From Desulfogranum japonicum DSM 18378 (GTDB taxonomy: Bacteria > Desulfobacterota > Desulfobulbia > Desulfobulbales > Desulfobulbaceae): 64,000 nucleotides of DNA. This document shows, one piece after another, positions 51,348-62,602 of the stretch. The notes beneath the pieces are model-generated. The model did no database searches. It saw nothing but the letters and a program-made list of their open reading frames with translations, and had not been told where the DNA came from. How positions within the stretch are numbered: position 1 is the stretch's first letter; every line of letters starts with the position of its first letter. The DNA lies in NCBI RefSeq assembly GCF_000429945.1, contig NZ_AUCV01000014.1, forward strand, positions 1-64,000, written 5' to 3'. A program made the position numbers and the translations under genes.

Positions 51348-53771
51348 ATGGATAATCGCATCAATACAGTATTGGTATTTCTCGTCGTGTTCGCACCATT
51401 GGCATTTGGCAGTATTGATATCTGGTCGAATATGGTGATTGAAGTGGTGGCCTTTTCAGCATTGCTTGTCTGGCTTATCCATAGGTATCGAACAGAAGAA
51501 CTCCTGGAAAGAGTGCCTGGGATGCTGCCGCTTTGTCTATATCTTGGTTGGGTTGCTGTACAGCTAGTTCCCCTGCCAATGGGAGTGCTCTCCCTCGTAT
51601 CACCTAAAGCTGCAGAGATATATAGTCAGGCCGCCATGAATACATCTGAAAGCTTGCGTAACTTTGCACCCATTACGCTCGCTCCAAGGGAAACTTTGCA
51701 GGAGTTGCTTCGTTTCAGCGCTTATGCGGCCATTTATGTATCTGTGATTCAGTGTATTCGCACCAGGGCCCAGATGCGCAAGTTGACAGCCAGCATAGTT
51801 GTTGTCGTGAGTACGGTATGCATTATTGGCATCCTGCAGCATTACAGTGGCACAACGAGGGTATGGTGGATACGTGAATTTTCTGTACAGAATTTTTTTG
51901 GAACCTTTGCCTATAAAAATCATTTCGGGGCAATGGTGTGCTTGGTTACCCCTTTGATCTTGGCCCATTATCTCTACTACCGATCCAGGGTGAATGGTGC
52001 AAAAGGTCCAATTGTCAAGCGATGTATGTATTTTCTGGAAGCTCGTTCAACGCGTAGACAACTCTTGTATGCCGTGGCTATCGTGCTGGTGGTTTTGGGG
52101 TTGGGATTGAGTGAATCAAGGGGAGGGGTGTGTTGTGCAGGGTTGTCTGTGTTTCTTTTTTTGGGTTTTAACCGGCAGCAGATAAAGTTTTCAGCTCTGG
52201 CATTCATTGGTTGCCTTATAGCGTTGGTGCTGTTGACCGGTGTGGGTAAGGATGCTTTGCAAACAGTTGATTATCGCCTTGGAAAAGCCATTGATTATGA
52301 TCTGGTAACTGTAACGGGGCGTACAGGTTTTTGGAAAAATTCGAAGGCAATAATACGAGATTTTGCCATAACAGGTACAGGTGCAGGTACATATTACAGT
52401 GCCTATCCCTTGTATGAGACAACAACGTCTGGAATTCTGCCCCAACATGCCCATGATGAATATATAGAATCACTGGTAACAAACGGTGTGGTTGGGTCGG
52501 TGTGTATAGCGTGGTTTGTTGTTGCAGTGCTTGTTGCCACCTATGGTCACTTTAAATCCCGTCGGGAGAGGTATGTCCGCTATTTATACAGCGCGGTATT
52601 AGCTGGTTTGCTCTCCTTTCTTGTGCATTGCATTGTGGAACTGGATTTCCATGTAAGCTCCAGCGTCGGTTTGTACTTTTGTATTATGCTGGCGCTGCTG
52701 TCTGCTTCAGTAAAAATATCGCAGAGAAATGCAAAGCCTCGGGTAGGTGTTGCGGCAATTGCAGTGCCACGGTCGTTATACTTGGCGACCTGTGCTGCCT
52801 TGCCCCTGCTTTTGTTTTGCACCCTCGCTTTTCATGGAGGAGAATTGTATGCAGGGTTGCAGTTTCCTGCCAATAGCACCTATGGCGCAGCGCTGGCTAA
52901 GGTCGGCTACGAGGCAAGAGAGAAGCTTGAGCGTGGACAACAGGTGTTGCCGAGGAAAGAACGATCTGTCAGGGAGTTGGTGGAATTGTCTTCACGTGCC
53001 AGGAAAGCAGCCTGTTGGGCTCCCTTTAACGCGTTGTATCCTTTCTTAAATGCTCAAATTCAGATTCAGTTGCATGAGCACCAGGAAGCAATTCACCAGA
53101 TTGCGGCTGCTCAACAGTTACAGCCCGCATCAGCCCGATACTTTCAAGCAGCCTCACAAATCCTGGCCGAGGTATATGAAATAGGGCCAGCATTAGAAAA
53201 TGGTAAAATTGCCCTGCAGTTGGATCCTCAGAATTATGCTTACGCCTCCTGGTATGCATCTTTACTGCTGCAATCAGTTAAGGAAAAGGAGGCATTGGCC
53301 TATTTGTCTGAAATGCTAGCCTTGTTTCCTGGAAAAGCTTTTAAAACTCTAAACTTGTATTCTGAGCAAGGGATTTCATCAATAGGTTTGGCTCGTTACG
53401 TGCCTGATAGCATTACCTGTCAGCTTGCGTTGGCAAAGCTCTATGAGCAGGAAGGGAAAGTCGCTAGTGCAGCCAGGGTTTATCGGCATATTCCTAATTT
53501 ATTTGGTCAGGCAGAACGACTTGAGAAAAGATATTTCTGGCAGCAGTACAGTTTTTTTATGCGCCGAAATCAGTCCGGAGCGGCATTGGAGGTGCTTCGA
53601 ACTGCAACCCGATATTTTCCTGACGATTTTGAAATTCGGGTGAAATGTGCGGAGTTATACAAGGAGCACGGCTTAATGAACTACGCAAGAGAACAATATT
53701 TATCGGCGTTAGCTTTGCGTCCAGGAGATAAAGACTTGAGAGAATTAGCACTTGCTATAGAAGTAAAATGA
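51348..53771 (+). CDS. O-antigen ligase/polymerase (WzyC) with C-terminal TPR repeats
   Basis: An 807-residue membrane protein. About 12 hydrophobic helices (to about residue 490) hold the Wzy_C core, with the loop GTFAYKNHFGAMVCLVTPL, SESRGGVCCAGLS and the long periplasmic loop AHDEYIESLVTNGVVG. The last 250 residues are helical repeats of TPR type (EAIHQIAAAQQLQPASARYFQ, ALEVLRTATRYFPDDFEIRVKC, LALRPGDKD). This layout is common in exopolysaccharide polymerases linked to PEP-CTERM systems. It starts the plus-strand sugar locus; ribosome binding site weak. Confidence 0.85.
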   Translation: MDNRINTVLVFLVVFAPLAFGSIDIWSNMVIEVVAFSALLVWLIHRYRTEELLERVPGMLPLCLYLGWVAVQLVPLPMGVLSLVSPKAAEIYSQAAMNTSESLRNFAPITLAPRETLQELLRFSAYAAIYVSVIQCIRTRAQMRKLTASIVVVVSTVCIIGILQHYSGTTRVWWIREFSVQNFFGTFAYKNHFGAMVCLVTPLILAHYLYYRSRVNGAKGPIVKRCMYFLEARSTRRQLLYAVAIVLVVLGLGLSESRGGVCCAGLSVFLFLGFNRQQIKFSALAFIGCLIALVLLTGVGKDALQTVDYRLGKAIDYDLVTVTGRTGFWKNSKAIIRDFAITGTGAGTYYSAYPLYETTTSGILPQHAHDEYIESLVTNGVVGSVCIAWFVVAVLVATYGHFKSRRERYVRYLYSAVLAGLLSFLVHCIVELDFHVSSSVGLYFCIMLALLSASVKISQRNAKPRVGVAAIAVPRSLYLATCAALPLLLFCTLAFHGGELYAGLQFPANSTYGAALAKVGYEAREKLERGQQVLPRKERSVRELVELSSRARKAACWAPFNALYPFLNAQIQIQLHEHQEAIHQIAAAQQLQPASARYFQAASQILAEVYEIGPALENGKIALQLDPQNYAYASWYASLLLQSVKEKEALAYLSEMLALFPGKAFKTLNLYSEQGISSIGLARYVPDSITCQLALAKLYEQEGKVASAARVYRHIPNLFGQAERLEKRYFWQQYSFFMRRNQSGAALEVLRTATRYFPDDFEIRVKCAELYKEHGLMNYAREQYLSALALRPGDKDLRELALAIEVK

Positions 53772-53865
53772 TCTATTAAATATAATATAACTATTAACTC
53801 ATATATATAGGGTATTTTGCCATTGGAATTGCTTGATAGTAGTTTTGAATGAAGAGGTGATAATA

Positions 53866-55302
53866 ATGTTTTTCTGGAACAATAGAAGGTCTCGCGTAGT
53901 GCTTCATGCGATAGATATATTTATCGCTACTCTTTGCTATGTAATAATATATTTTGTGAAAGAAAATCATATGGGTAGATATTCAGGATTGTCTTCAAGT
54001 ACAAATTATTTTACAGTATTGCTTCTGTATTTATTTTATTATAATTTTATGTTGTCATTTTTCCATTTTTCTATTCCTACTATTGTAGGATCTCGTTTTA
54101 GAGAATTGATAAAGGCAATATTGATTGTTTGTTTGAGTAGCGTTTTTGTTATTGTAACACTATACATCCTTCATCAGTCTGAAGTGAGTCGTATCCTATT
54201 AGGACTTTATGTTTCGGTATTGATTTTGGTATTATTTGCAAGGCGTTTGGCCGTAAGCCATTACCTGCGGGTGATTAAATCAAAGGGAAAAGATCAGATT
54301 CGTATTTTGGTCGTAGGTTCAAGGGATCGCGCAAAGGAAACAATACGTACTATTTTGGGAGCAGAAGACGATAATTACGAAGTGGTTGGTTGTCTGGAAA
54401 TTGATGCGGCTCTCACTGGCAAATTAGTCGAAAAGAATATAAAAATTTTGGGCGACATGCGTCAGTTTAAATTCATTTTGCTGAATCAGGTCATTGATGA
54501 AGTAATCTTTGCCATACCATTGAAGCAGATAGAAAACGTTAATGATCAAATAGCCTTTGCAGAGAAAATTGGAGTTAAGATACGTATTATGCCGGATTGG
54601 CAGTTGCAGCAAATTATGTTCAGGCCAGAAACTGCGTCTATATTTTTTGAGAATTTTGTAGGGATTCCTACGCTTGCTCTATCTTCTACTCCTAAAAAAG
54701 ATCTTGAGCTCCTGTTTAAAAGTTTCTTCGATTATTTCGCAGCCCTGATCAGTATTGTTGCACTTAGTCCTGTTTTTTTGCTGATCGCTTTGCTGGTTAA
54801 GTTTACCTCGCCGGGACCTGTTTTGTTTTCTCAAGTTCGCTCGGGATTGAATGGTCGAAAATTCAGAGTCTATAAATTTCGAACTATGGTTGAGAACGCA
54901 GAAGCATTAAAGGCCTCTCTTAATGATCAGAATGAAATGGATGGACCTGTCTTTAAAATTGCAAAAGATCCGCGGATTACACCTGTAGGCTCCTTTCTCC
55001 GCAAAACAAGTTTGGATGAACTTCCACAGTTGTTCAACATTCTTAAAGGAGAGATGAGTCTGGTTGGTCCTCGGCCTCCTATTCCTGCAGAGGTAGAAGA
55101 GTATTTGCCTTGTCAAAGACGTAGGTTGAGTATGAAACCTGGGCTTACATGTATCTGGCAGGTGTCAGGCAAACGTAATGATATATCTTTCGATGATTGG
55201 ATGAAAATGGATTTACGATATATTGATAATTGGTGTTTATTACTTGATATAAAATTACTTTTTCGCACTGTTGCTGTTGTTCTGGCAGGTGGAGGCAGGT
55301 AG
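53866..55302 (+). CDS. Polyprenyl glycosylphosphotransferase (WcaJ/WbaP-type)
   Basis: A 478-residue enzyme that loads the first sugar phosphate onto undecaprenyl phosphate. Four to five N-terminal helices, a central nucleotide-binding-like region ([13 protein letters not shown]), another helix (about 290), and the catalytic domain with [40 protein letters not shown] and [11 protein letters not shown], then [25 protein letters not shown] before the ATG at 53866 sets the start. The N-terminal part is A+T-rich compared with neighbours. Confidence 0.93.
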   Translation: MFFWNNRRSRVVLHAIDIFIATLCYVIIYFVKENHMGRYSGLSSSTNYFTVLLLYLFYYNFMLSFFHFSIPTIVGSRFRELIKAILIVCLSSVFVIVTLYILHQSEVSRILLGLYVSVLILVLFARRLAVSHYLRVIKSKGKDQIRILVVGSRDRAKETIRTILGAEDDNYEVVGCLEIDAALTGKLVEKNIKILGDMRQFKFILLNQVIDEVIFAIPLKQIENVNDQIAFAEKIGVKIRIMPDWQLQQIMFRPETASIFFENFVGIPTLALSSTPKKDLELLFKSFFDYFAALISIVALSPVFLLIALLVKFTSPGPVLFSQVRSGLNGRKFRVYKFRTMVENAEALKASLNDQNEMDGPVFKIAKDPRITPVGSFLRKTSLDELPQLFNILKGEMSLVGPRPPIPAEVEEYLPCQRRRLSMKPGLTCIWQVSGKRNDISFDDWMKMDLRYIDNWCLLLDIKLLFRTVAVVLAGGGR

Positions 55303-55744
55303 TTATTTGTTGTATATAGAATTGCTTTGCAGTGAGATTGTTAGGTGATTGTACCAGTTAAAATAACTCATCGCTTACCTTAATCTGGTTGAGGTTGAAC
55401 TGTAAAATTCAATTGGTTGCTATGTGTTTGCAATGAATATAGCTGCAAGAGAACTACACTCTGCGCCATGTCCAAAAAAAATATATGGCTGCAAATCCTC
55501 AATCCAATAAACTCCCCTCGTAGAAGAAGTAAGTCCGGTTGAGACTCCATGGTTGCCTGTTCCGGACGATGTTGAGTGGTATAAGCTCCGGTCCTGCTGC
55601 TCCTCAAGGGAATATTTGGGGCAGGATACACTGATAATCAATCTTTGGCCCCCTTGATATATAACTGTTCCTGGAAACCGTCATAGAGGTTTATGGGGAA
55701 TACGGCAGGTAACATATAACAAACATTAACGATTTCTAACTGAT
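55303..55744. other. Intergenic region before gmd
   Basis: About 440 bases. No convincing frame, palindrome or promoter; it may be decayed coding sequence, since it is less A+T-rich than the gene before it. Confidence 0.3.
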
Positions 55745-56863
55745 ATGAAAAAAGCTTTAATTACCGGAGTTACCGGTCAAGACGGTGCTTACCTTTCCGA
55801 ATTTCTCTTAAACAAGGGGTATGAGGTTCATGGCATTAAACGCCGGGCATCCCTTTTTAATACGGATCGTATTGATCATTTGTACCAAGGGCCCCATGAG
55901 CGCAACAGAAGATTTATTCTGCATCATGGAGATTTGACAGATTCCAGTAACTTGATTCACATACTTGAAAAAGTGCGGCCTGATGAAGTCTACAACCTCG
56001 CAGCGCAATCCCATGTGGCGGTGTCCTTCGAAGAACCTGAATACACAGCCAATTCAGATGCTTTGGGTACTCTGCGCCTGCTGGAGGCTATCAGGATTCT
56101 GGGATTAACTGAAAAAACAAAATTTTACCAGGCTTCAACATCTGAACTCTTTGGTAAGGTTCGGGAAATTCCGCAGACCGAAAAAACACCGTTTTATCCT
56201 AGATCGCCCTATGCAGTCGCAAAGATGTACGCCTATTGGATTGTTGTCAACTATCGTGAGGCCTACAATATGTTTGCCTGTAACGGCATTCTCTTCAACC
56301 ACGAGTCACCTTTACGTGGCGAGACCTTTGTCACTCGAAAGATAACCCGCGCAATTGCTCGCATTTTCCTTGATTTGCAGGACTGTCTGTATCTTGGCAA
56401 TCTGGATGCTAAACGTGACTGGGGGCATGCCAAAGACTATGTGGAAATGCAGTGGATGATGTTGCAGCAGGATGAACCGGATGATTTTGTTATTGCCTCC
56501 GGTAAGCAGTATTCGGTGCGTGATTTTGTCGATGCTGCCTGCAAGGAATTGGGGATAAAGCTCCTCTGGAAAGGCCAAGGCATAGATGAAACCGGTATCA
56601 TCGAGACTATTCCAGAGCAATATAAGGGTTCTCTGCTAAAGCCCGGCGCTGTTGTTGTGCGTGTTGATCCGCGATACTTCCGTCCCACGGAGGTTGAGAC
56701 ATTATTAGGTGACCCTGCTAAAGCGAAGGATAAGCTCGGCTGGACTCCGAGTACTACTTTTGAAGAGTTGGTTGCTGAAATGGTACGGTCTGATTTGCAG
56801 GATGCTCAAAAAGACGAACTATGTATAAATGAAGGCTATACAGTGTTGAACCATCACGAATAG
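55745..56863 (+). CDS. gmd: GDP-mannose 4,6-dehydratase
   Basis: A 372-residue short-chain dehydrogenase converting GDP-mannose to GDP-4-keto-6-deoxymannose. Features: [19 protein letters not shown] (residues 4-22), [18 protein letters not shown], the active-site STSELFGKV with Thr-Ser, [12 protein letters not shown] (YxxxK), and [20 protein letters not shown]. These are diagnostic for Gmd. The next gene completes GDP-fucose synthesis. Confidence 0.97.
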   Translation: MKKALITGVTGQDGAYLSEFLLNKGYEVHGIKRRASLFNTDRIDHLYQGPHERNRRFILHHGDLTDSSNLIHILEKVRPDEVYNLAAQSHVAVSFEEPEYTANSDALGTLRLLEAIRILGLTEKTKFYQASTSELFGKVREIPQTEKTPFYPRSPYAVAKMYAYWIVVNYREAYNMFACNGILFNHESPLRGETFVTRKITRAIARIFLDLQDCLYLGNLDAKRDWGHAKDYVEMQWMMLQQDEPDDFVIASGKQYSVRDFVDAACKELGIKLLWKGQGIDETGIIETIPEQYKGSLLKPGAVVVRVDPRYFRPTEVETLLGDPAKAKDKLGWTPSTTFEELVAEMVRSDLQDAQKDELCINEGYTVLNHHE

Positions 56864-57052
56864 AGCAAATGCAAAGTGCTGTAATGCTCCCTCGTGCAAG
56901 GTGGAAAAATCTGTATGTCTTTCAATCGTTCAGCAAAGGCAATTGAGATTGCTGTATAAACAACAATCGATGCAGTGTGCTCCGTCAAACAAGACGCTTA
57001 AGCGACCAGCGGAAAAGCAAACTGTCGAGAAAATAAACAAACAAAATTCGCA

Positions 57053-57988
57053 ATGCAATTCAACGCAAAAATATACGTAGCCGGTCACCGGGGAATGGTG
57101 GGCTCTGCAATAATGCGAACCCTTGAATCTAAAGGCTACACAAACATAATCACCCGGACCCATTCCGAGCTCGACCTTATCAGGCAGCAAGACGTTGAAG
57201 ACTTTTTTAACGCAGAAAAGCCTGAATACGTTTTCCTTGCTGCTGCGAAAGTCGGAGGTATTCACGCTAACAATACCTACCGGGCGGAGTTCATTTATCA
57301 AAATATTATGATTGCCGCCAACATCATTGATGCTGCCTTTAGATGCGGAGTGAGAAAACTGCTCAATCTGGGATCCTCCTGTATCTATCCCAAACTGGCT
57401 ACTCAGCCCATGAAAGAATCTGAGCTTTTAGGTGGCTATCTGGAAGAAACCAATGAGCCTTATGCCATCGCTAAAATAGCAGCCATCAAACTCTGTCAAA
57501 GCTATAACCAGCAATATGGAACTGATTTTATCTCAGCCATGCCCACAAATCTCTACGGCATTAACGATAATTACCATCCGGAAAATTCCCACGTGCTCCC
57601 GGCCCTTATTCGTCGCTTTCATGAAGCGAAAATGTCCAATTCTCCTGAAGTTGTTGTCTGGGGCACAGGATCAGCCAAGAGGGAATTTCTGTTCGCAGAT
57701 GACCTGGCAGATGCCTGCTTCTTTCTCATGGAAAATTATAGTGGTGATGAGCATGTCAATCTGGGAACAGGGATAGAAGTAACTATTCGTGAACTTGCTG
57801 AAACGGTAAAACAGGTGGTCGGATTTGCCGGTAACTTGTCTTTTGATACCACTAAACCCGACGGTACACCTAGAAAACTCCTTGATTGTTCAAAACTTCA
57901 TCAGCTGGGTTGGAAACACACCACACCTTTAATTAAAGGCGTTGAACTGGCCTATAACGATTACAAAAAAATAACTGTCGAGTCATAA
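57053..57988 (+). CDS. fcl: GDP-L-fucose synthase
   Basis: A 311-residue epimerase-reductase making GDP-L-fucose from the Gmd product. The NADP site is [18 protein letters not shown], the catalytic Ser is in [16 protein letters not shown], followed by [17 protein letters not shown] (YxxxK) and the substrate stretch [30 protein letters not shown]. It overlaps the next gene by one base (TAATG). Together with gmd it shows fucose or a related 6-deoxyhexose in the polysaccharide. Confidence 0.97.
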   Translation: MQFNAKIYVAGHRGMVGSAIMRTLESKGYTNIITRTHSELDLIRQQDVEDFFNAEKPEYVFLAAAKVGGIHANNTYRAEFIYQNIMIAANIIDAAFRCGVRKLLNLGSSCIYPKLATQPMKESELLGGYLEETNEPYAIAKIAAIKLCQSYNQQYGTDFISAMPTNLYGINDNYHPENSHVLPALIRRFHEAKMSNSPEVVVWGTGSAKREFLFADDLADACFFLMENYSGDEHVNLGTGIEVTIRELAETVKQVVGFAGNLSFDTTKPDGTPRKLLDCSKLHQLGWKHTTPLIKGVELAYNDYKKITVES

Positions 57989-58743
57989 TGGTTACATTTC
58001 CTGAAAAAAAAGAAATCTTTGGTGTTTCGATTACTCCAACGACCTATGAAGAAACGATAGCCCTGATAATTGATGCTGCCAAGCAGCGACAATCAGCAGT
58101 TATCGATTTCATGCCTGTGCATGGTCTCATGTTAGCCACAGAAGACAAGGCGTTTTTTGAAGCCAGCAAGCAATTTGATATGACCTGTCCCGATGGCCAA
58201 CCTGTGCGTTGGGCGCTTAATCATTTTCATCGAACAAGGCTTAAAAATACCGTGTGTGGGCCAGCTACAACCTGGAAATTATGTAAGGCTGCTTCACATG
58301 AAGGAGTGCCTGTGTATTTTTATGGAAGTACAGAACACGTTCTAGATGCTTTGCGACGGAATCTCACGGAAAAATTGCCGGCATTACAGATAGTCGGTAT
58401 GGAATCCCCTCCCTTCAGGCCTCTCACGGCTGATGAAGATCATAGTGTTATAGAACGGATAAACAACAGTGGAGCCGGAATAGTTTTTATTGGTCTTGGC
58501 TGCCCCAAGCAAGAGCTTTTCGCTGTAAACCACAAAGGAAAAATACATGCCCCTATGCTTTGTGTTGGAGCAGCTTTTGATTTCCATGCGGGCATCCTTA
58601 AGCGTTCCCCGGCGTGGATGAGTAAATGTGGTATGGAATGGCTCTATAGATTGTGGAAAGAGCCAAGGCGACTGTATAAACGGTATCTATATTATAATAC
58701 AAAATATTTTCAGGCCTATTGGGCTGAGCAATTTTCCAGGTAA
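57988..58743 (+). CDS. WecG/TagA/CpsF-family glycosyltransferase
   Basis: A 251-residue GT26 enzyme that adds a second sugar to a lipid-linked intermediate. Motifs: DFMPVHGLMLATEDKAFFEA, TCPDGQPVRWALN, VYFYGSTEHVLDALRRNL, GIVFIGLGCPKQELF, and the C-terminal WLYRLWKEPRRLYKRYLYYN. Translation is coupled to fcl. The donor sugar cannot be deduced. Confidence 0.92.
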   Translation: MVTFPEKKEIFGVSITPTTYEETIALIIDAAKQRQSAVIDFMPVHGLMLATEDKAFFEASKQFDMTCPDGQPVRWALNHFHRTRLKNTVCGPATTWKLCKAASHEGVPVYFYGSTEHVLDALRRNLTEKLPALQIVGMESPPFRPLTADEDHSVIERINNSGAGIVFIGLGCPKQELFAVNHKGKIHAPMLCVGAAFDFHAGILKRSPAWMSKCGMEWLYRLWKEPRRLYKRYLYYNTKYFQAYWAEQFSR

Positions 58744-58937
58744 AAGGATTACGGCAAAAACAGTAAGGCTATCCATTGGAGTTTAAAGGAATGTATATTT
58801 TTACTCGAAATTACATCCATTGTTATCCAGATTCCCAGAAGTGCTGGTGCAAGTGTTGAGGAAGTTATTGTTCATGGTGATGAATGTTCAGGCAGAGGGA
58901 AGCGGGATTATAGGTTTATTAGAATATTTGATGAGTA

Positions 58938-59963
58938 ATGAGTCATATGACAATTGATGCAAACACACCACATGTCGAAACCGTTCTTGTTACCGGAGGT
59001 CGCGGCTTTATCGGAAGCCACCTTGTTTCGCTTCTATGTGAGCAAGGTTACAGGGTTGTCTCTGTAGACATTGCCAACGGAAATCTGTCTGCACATCCGC
59101 GTTCTATTCAACTGGATGCAGACATTCGCGATGTCAGGAAGATGGAGGAGGTTTTCTCTCAGTATGATTTTTCATGTGTTTTCGATCTGGCCTCTTACAC
59201 TGAAGTTGGGCTAACCATGGATGAGTACCAGTGCAATGTAGACCAGACACATGCAATGGTTAGGCTTGTACGTAATTATTCAACGCCCAAATACATATTT
59301 TATTCAACGCAGTTTGTTCATCGTGTTAAAGGTCAAGCCCCAAAAAATGAGGTAGATTATAAGCCGACGGAATGCTACGGCGCGTCAAAGGTCATATCCG
59401 AAAAGTACATCCGCGAAAATCTTCCTGAAGAGCAATGGTTGATTTTACGCCCTTCTTATATCTGGGGGCCTGGACTCGAACGTTTCCGTGATGGTCTATT
59501 GTATCGTTTGGCCAAAAAACAATTCCTTATCACAAGTGATAAGAAATTCAAACGGTATTACGGCTATGTTGAAACAATTGCAGCACAGACAATTGCCTTT
59601 TCAAAAATGCCCTTCTCGGCACTACCGCATAAAGTGTATTACATATCCGACGCTTCTCTCTCTATGAATACCTTTTGCAGTCATCTGGCCGCAGCGCTTG
59701 GGGTAGGAGGTGCCTGGTATGCACCGTCTTTTGTCATCCAATGTCTGGGGCTGGCTGGAGAAATAATGGGTAAGGTAAGTCTTCCACGTCCGATTAACAG
59801 CATGCAGGCACGGGAACTGACAACAAATTTCCCGATTCCAATTCAGCGCACAATTGAAGCAACCGGATGTTCGACAGATTATTCTCTCGCCGCACGTAAA
59901 ATGATTGAGTGGGCGTGTCAGGATGAAGACTTCTGCCAGAAAATCGGAGCAAAAGCTATATGA
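58938..59963 (+). CDS. NAD-dependent sugar epimerase/dehydratase
   Basis: A 341-residue SDR enzyme: TVLVTGGRGFIGSHLVSLL near the start, STQFVHRV with a Ser/Thr-rich catalytic strand, and YGASKVISEKYI (YxxxK). RPSYIWGPGLERFRDG binds the substrate. Related to 3-beta-HSD/epimerase types; exact sugar unknown. It overlaps the following glycosyltransferase by 4 bases. The second ATG (58947) is also possible. Confidence 0.87.
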   Translation: MSHMTIDANTPHVETVLVTGGRGFIGSHLVSLLCEQGYRVVSVDIANGNLSAHPRSIQLDADIRDVRKMEEVFSQYDFSCVFDLASYTEVGLTMDEYQCNVDQTHAMVRLVRNYSTPKYIFYSTQFVHRVKGQAPKNEVDYKPTECYGASKVISEKYIRENLPEEQWLILRPSYIWGPGLERFRDGLLYRLAKKQFLITSDKKFKRYYGYVETIAAQTIAFSKMPFSALPHKVYYISDASLSMNTFCSHLAAALGVGGAWYAPSFVIQCLGLAGEIMGKVSLPRPINSMQARELTTNFPIPIQRTIEATGCSTDYSLAARKMIEWACQDEDFCQKIGAKAI

Positions 59964-61069
59964 AAGATCACAAGCTTCGTATCCTTGCTGTGGGCATGCT
60001 TCCTCCTCCTCTAGGCGGCCAGGCCCTGATGTTTCAATGGGCCGTTGAGGAGCTTCAAAGGAAGCATGACGTTGAGGTGATTGATCTTCAGGTTCAAAAA
60101 AATATTGGTGAAAGTGGTTCGCTGTCTTTCAGTAAGCTGACGAGCTTGGCCAGGCTGATCATTGAAAGCTTGCGAAAGACGATGTTTCAAGCTCCATATG
60201 ATGTACTGTATTATTGTCCATCTGGGCCAAGTACCATAGGTCTGCTGAAGGATCTTCTCCTGTTGACTGTTCTCCGACGAAAAGCACGAACAAGGGTGTA
60301 TCATTTTCACGGAACCGGCGGAATGGCTCAACTCATTCACATGCCTGGTTTTGTTCGGGCCTGGGCGCGCCGGGTGTTTTTTCGACCTGATATAACTGTA
60401 CGCTGTGCGGATGTGAGTCCCAATGATTCAGAAATGTGTGAGTCTCAAAAAGATGTCATTTTGTTTAATGGTATTCCCGATCCACTAAACGGTGACGCTC
60501 CTGCCTACCGTGATCCTGAAGAGCACCTTGTGTTGAGTTATATTGGGGTATTAACGAGAGAAAAAGGTGTCTTTGATATTGTTGAAATTGCAAGGCATCT
60601 TAAAGAGAGGCGTAAGGATTTCACGGTAAATCTCATCGGTCAGGGTACTGCAGATGAAGTCGAGAAATTAGATCAACTCGTCCAAAAGTATGGTCTTGAA
60701 AGCAACATTTTTCGTCGCGGTATAGTGTCAGGGGAGCCGAAGTTCGACATGCTCAGGCGGACAACCTTTTTTTTGTTTCCCACTTTTTTTCGAGCTGAGA
60801 CTCAACCCCTTGCTGTGATCGAAGCAATGGCCATGGGAATCCCTGCAGTTGTCTCTAATTGGCGAGGCCTTGCAACCATAGTTGATGATGGTCAAAACGG
60901 GGCCATCTTGCCGGCGCACAATCCTGAACTCTATGCTGAAAAGATTTGTCACCTGCTGGATCAGGGATGTGTACCTTCTATGCAGGAAGCCGCACGCAGT
61001 AAATATATTTCATCCTTTACGCAAGAGAAATTTACTGAAGGTTTATGCAGAATACTCGAAGGCGCATAA
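59960..61069 (+). CDS. Glycosyltransferase family 4
   Basis: A 369-residue GT-B enzyme. The N-terminal part has GMLPPPLGGQALMFQW; the C-terminal nucleotide-sugar domain has LSYIGVLTREKGVFDIVEIA and FFLFPTFFRAETQPLAVIEAMAMGIPAVVSNWRGL with the EX7E motif. Retaining mechanism is expected from the family. Acceptor and donor unknown. Confidence 0.9.
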   Translation: MKDHKLRILAVGMLPPPLGGQALMFQWAVEELQRKHDVEVIDLQVQKNIGESGSLSFSKLTSLARLIIESLRKTMFQAPYDVLYYCPSGPSTIGLLKDLLLLTVLRRKARTRVYHFHGTGGMAQLIHMPGFVRAWARRVFFRPDITVRCADVSPNDSEMCESQKDVILFNGIPDPLNGDAPAYRDPEEHLVLSYIGVLTREKGVFDIVEIARHLKERRKDFTVNLIGQGTADEVEKLDQLVQKYGLESNIFRRGIVSGEPKFDMLRRTTFFLFPTFFRAETQPLAVIEAMAMGIPAVVSNWRGLATIVDDGQNGAILPAHNPELYAEKICHLLDQGCVPSMQEAARSKYISSFTQEKFTEGLCRILEGA

Positions 61070-61507
61070 TGTATTGTTTTACAGTGTATCCTGCTCATCG
61101 AGTGTTACGTTTGTAACAACAACAGGTAATAGACACATTACAGTTGAATGATATAGTTTGTTGTTACCTGTATTGCGTTGAATTACTTTTCTTTTTTAGT
61201 GTAAAGGTACGCCAGGTATTTCACTGTGCAATAAGCATATAGTGGAGAAGAACTGATAGCATATTCGAAATTCTACTTATGTTATCTCGATATTTAATAT
61301 ATGCTTTTGGCATGATAAATGTATGATGCATAGATGTATCCTGGAAAAATTTACGTCATAGCAGTGCTTCACTGCTGACAAGTCATTACGATTTCGTTGA
61401 GACTGTATGTAAAATTTAATAATAAAAAAACGAGAAATTACTTTAGTAATAAGGTAGCTTACTTGTAGAGTCTATGTTAGAGGTATAAATTATGGAGGCA
61501 ATAGTAT
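61070..61507. other. A+T-rich intergenic region
   Basis: About 440 bases, strongly A+T-rich. No gene or repeat; a new transcript for the following A+T-rich gene probably starts here. Confidence 0.35.
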
Positions 61508-62548
61508 ATGTTATTTTTCAAGGATAAATCTGTCCTTATTACAGGATGTTGCGGTACGGTTGGGAAGGAGCTTGTTAGACAGTTTTTAGATTCTAATGTA
61601 GTAAAAGAGCTAGTTGGTATTGATAATAATGAATCTGAATTATTTTTTCTTGAACAAAAATATATAAATCATCCTAATTCTTCTTTTTTTCTTGCAGATG
61701 TTCGTGATAGTGTAGAGTTGCATCGAAAATTTAAAGGAATAGATATAGTTTTTCATACTGCTGCTTTCAAACATGTTATTTTAAGTGAACGCTCTCCTTT
61801 TGAGGCCGTTCAAACCAATATTCTAGGTGTAGAAAATGTCATTGATGCGGCCTGCGAGAGTGGAGTGGAGCGCGTTATTTTTACGAGTTCTGATAAAGCG
61901 GTAAACCCCACGAATGTCATGGGTACTTCTAAATTAATGGGAGAGCGTTTGATTACAGCTGCCAATAGTACCGTGAGGGGTAAGGGGCCGATTTTTGCAT
62001 CAACACGTTTTGGTAATGTGTTGGGATCCAGGGGGTCTGTAATACCGATTTTTAGAAATCAGATTATGAGGGGAGAGGCTGTAACATTAACAGATCCAGG
62101 AATGACCCGTTTTATTATGAGCATTGCAGAAGCGGCACGTTTAGTTATTGACTCTGCGCAATTAGCGCAGGGCGGCGAAGTGTTTGTCACTAAAATGCCT
62201 GTAATTCAAATTAAAGATCTTGCAGAAGTGATGATTCAAGAGCTGGCGCCTTTGCATGGATATGAGCCGACGGATATTCCTATAAATATTATTGGCAGTA
62301 AAGCTGGTGAGAAGATGTATGAGGAGCTGTTGAGCCATGAAGAGACTCGCCGGACATACGAATTGCCTCAATATTTTGCCATTATACCAGCGTTCAGAGG
62401 GTTGTATAGAAAAATTAGATATGAATATCATGATATTGTTTCTACAACTGTTGATCGTCCATATAATTCAGCGCAGGAAGCGTATTTAGATAAATCCGCT
62501 ATTGCATCCTTTCTACATGAAAATAATCTTCTTTCTGATTCTCAGTAA
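61508..62548 (+). CDS. Polysaccharide biosynthesis SDR (CapE/FlaA1-like)
   Basis: A 346-residue enzyme of the UDP-HexNAc 4,6-dehydratase/epimerase family. NAD site VLITGCCGTVGKELVRQFL; FTSSDKAVNPTNVMGTSKLMGE shows Met in place of the usual YxxxK Tyr, as in FlaA1/CapE-type enzymes; RFGNVLGSRGSVIPIFRNQI binds the nucleotide. It likely makes a 6-deoxy-4-keto HexNAc precursor. The gene is more A+T-rich than its neighbours and stands 438 bases after the previous one, suggesting separate acquisition. Confidence 0.87.
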   Translation: MLFFKDKSVLITGCCGTVGKELVRQFLDSNVVKELVGIDNNESELFFLEQKYINHPNSSFFLADVRDSVELHRKFKGIDIVFHTAAFKHVILSERSPFEAVQTNILGVENVIDAACESGVERVIFTSSDKAVNPTNVMGTSKLMGERLITAANSTVRGKGPIFASTRFGNVLGSRGSVIPIFRNQIMRGEAVTLTDPGMTRFIMSIAEAARLVIDSAQLAQGGEVFVTKMPVIQIKDLAEVMIQELAPLHGYEPTDIPINIIGSKAGEKMYEELLSHEETRRTYELPQYFAIIPAFRGLYRKIRYEYHDIVSTTVDRPYNSAQEAYLDKSAIASFLHENNLLSDSQ

Positions 62549-62602
62549 GTCCTCTTTCAGGAATAGTAAAATACGTATTATCGATACTCTCGAGGTAGTG
62601 CT

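Noticed and set aside
61440-61470. Possible ops/JUMPstart-type element (GGTAGCTTAC)
   Set aside because: Only six or so bases match and the conserved hairpin context is absent.
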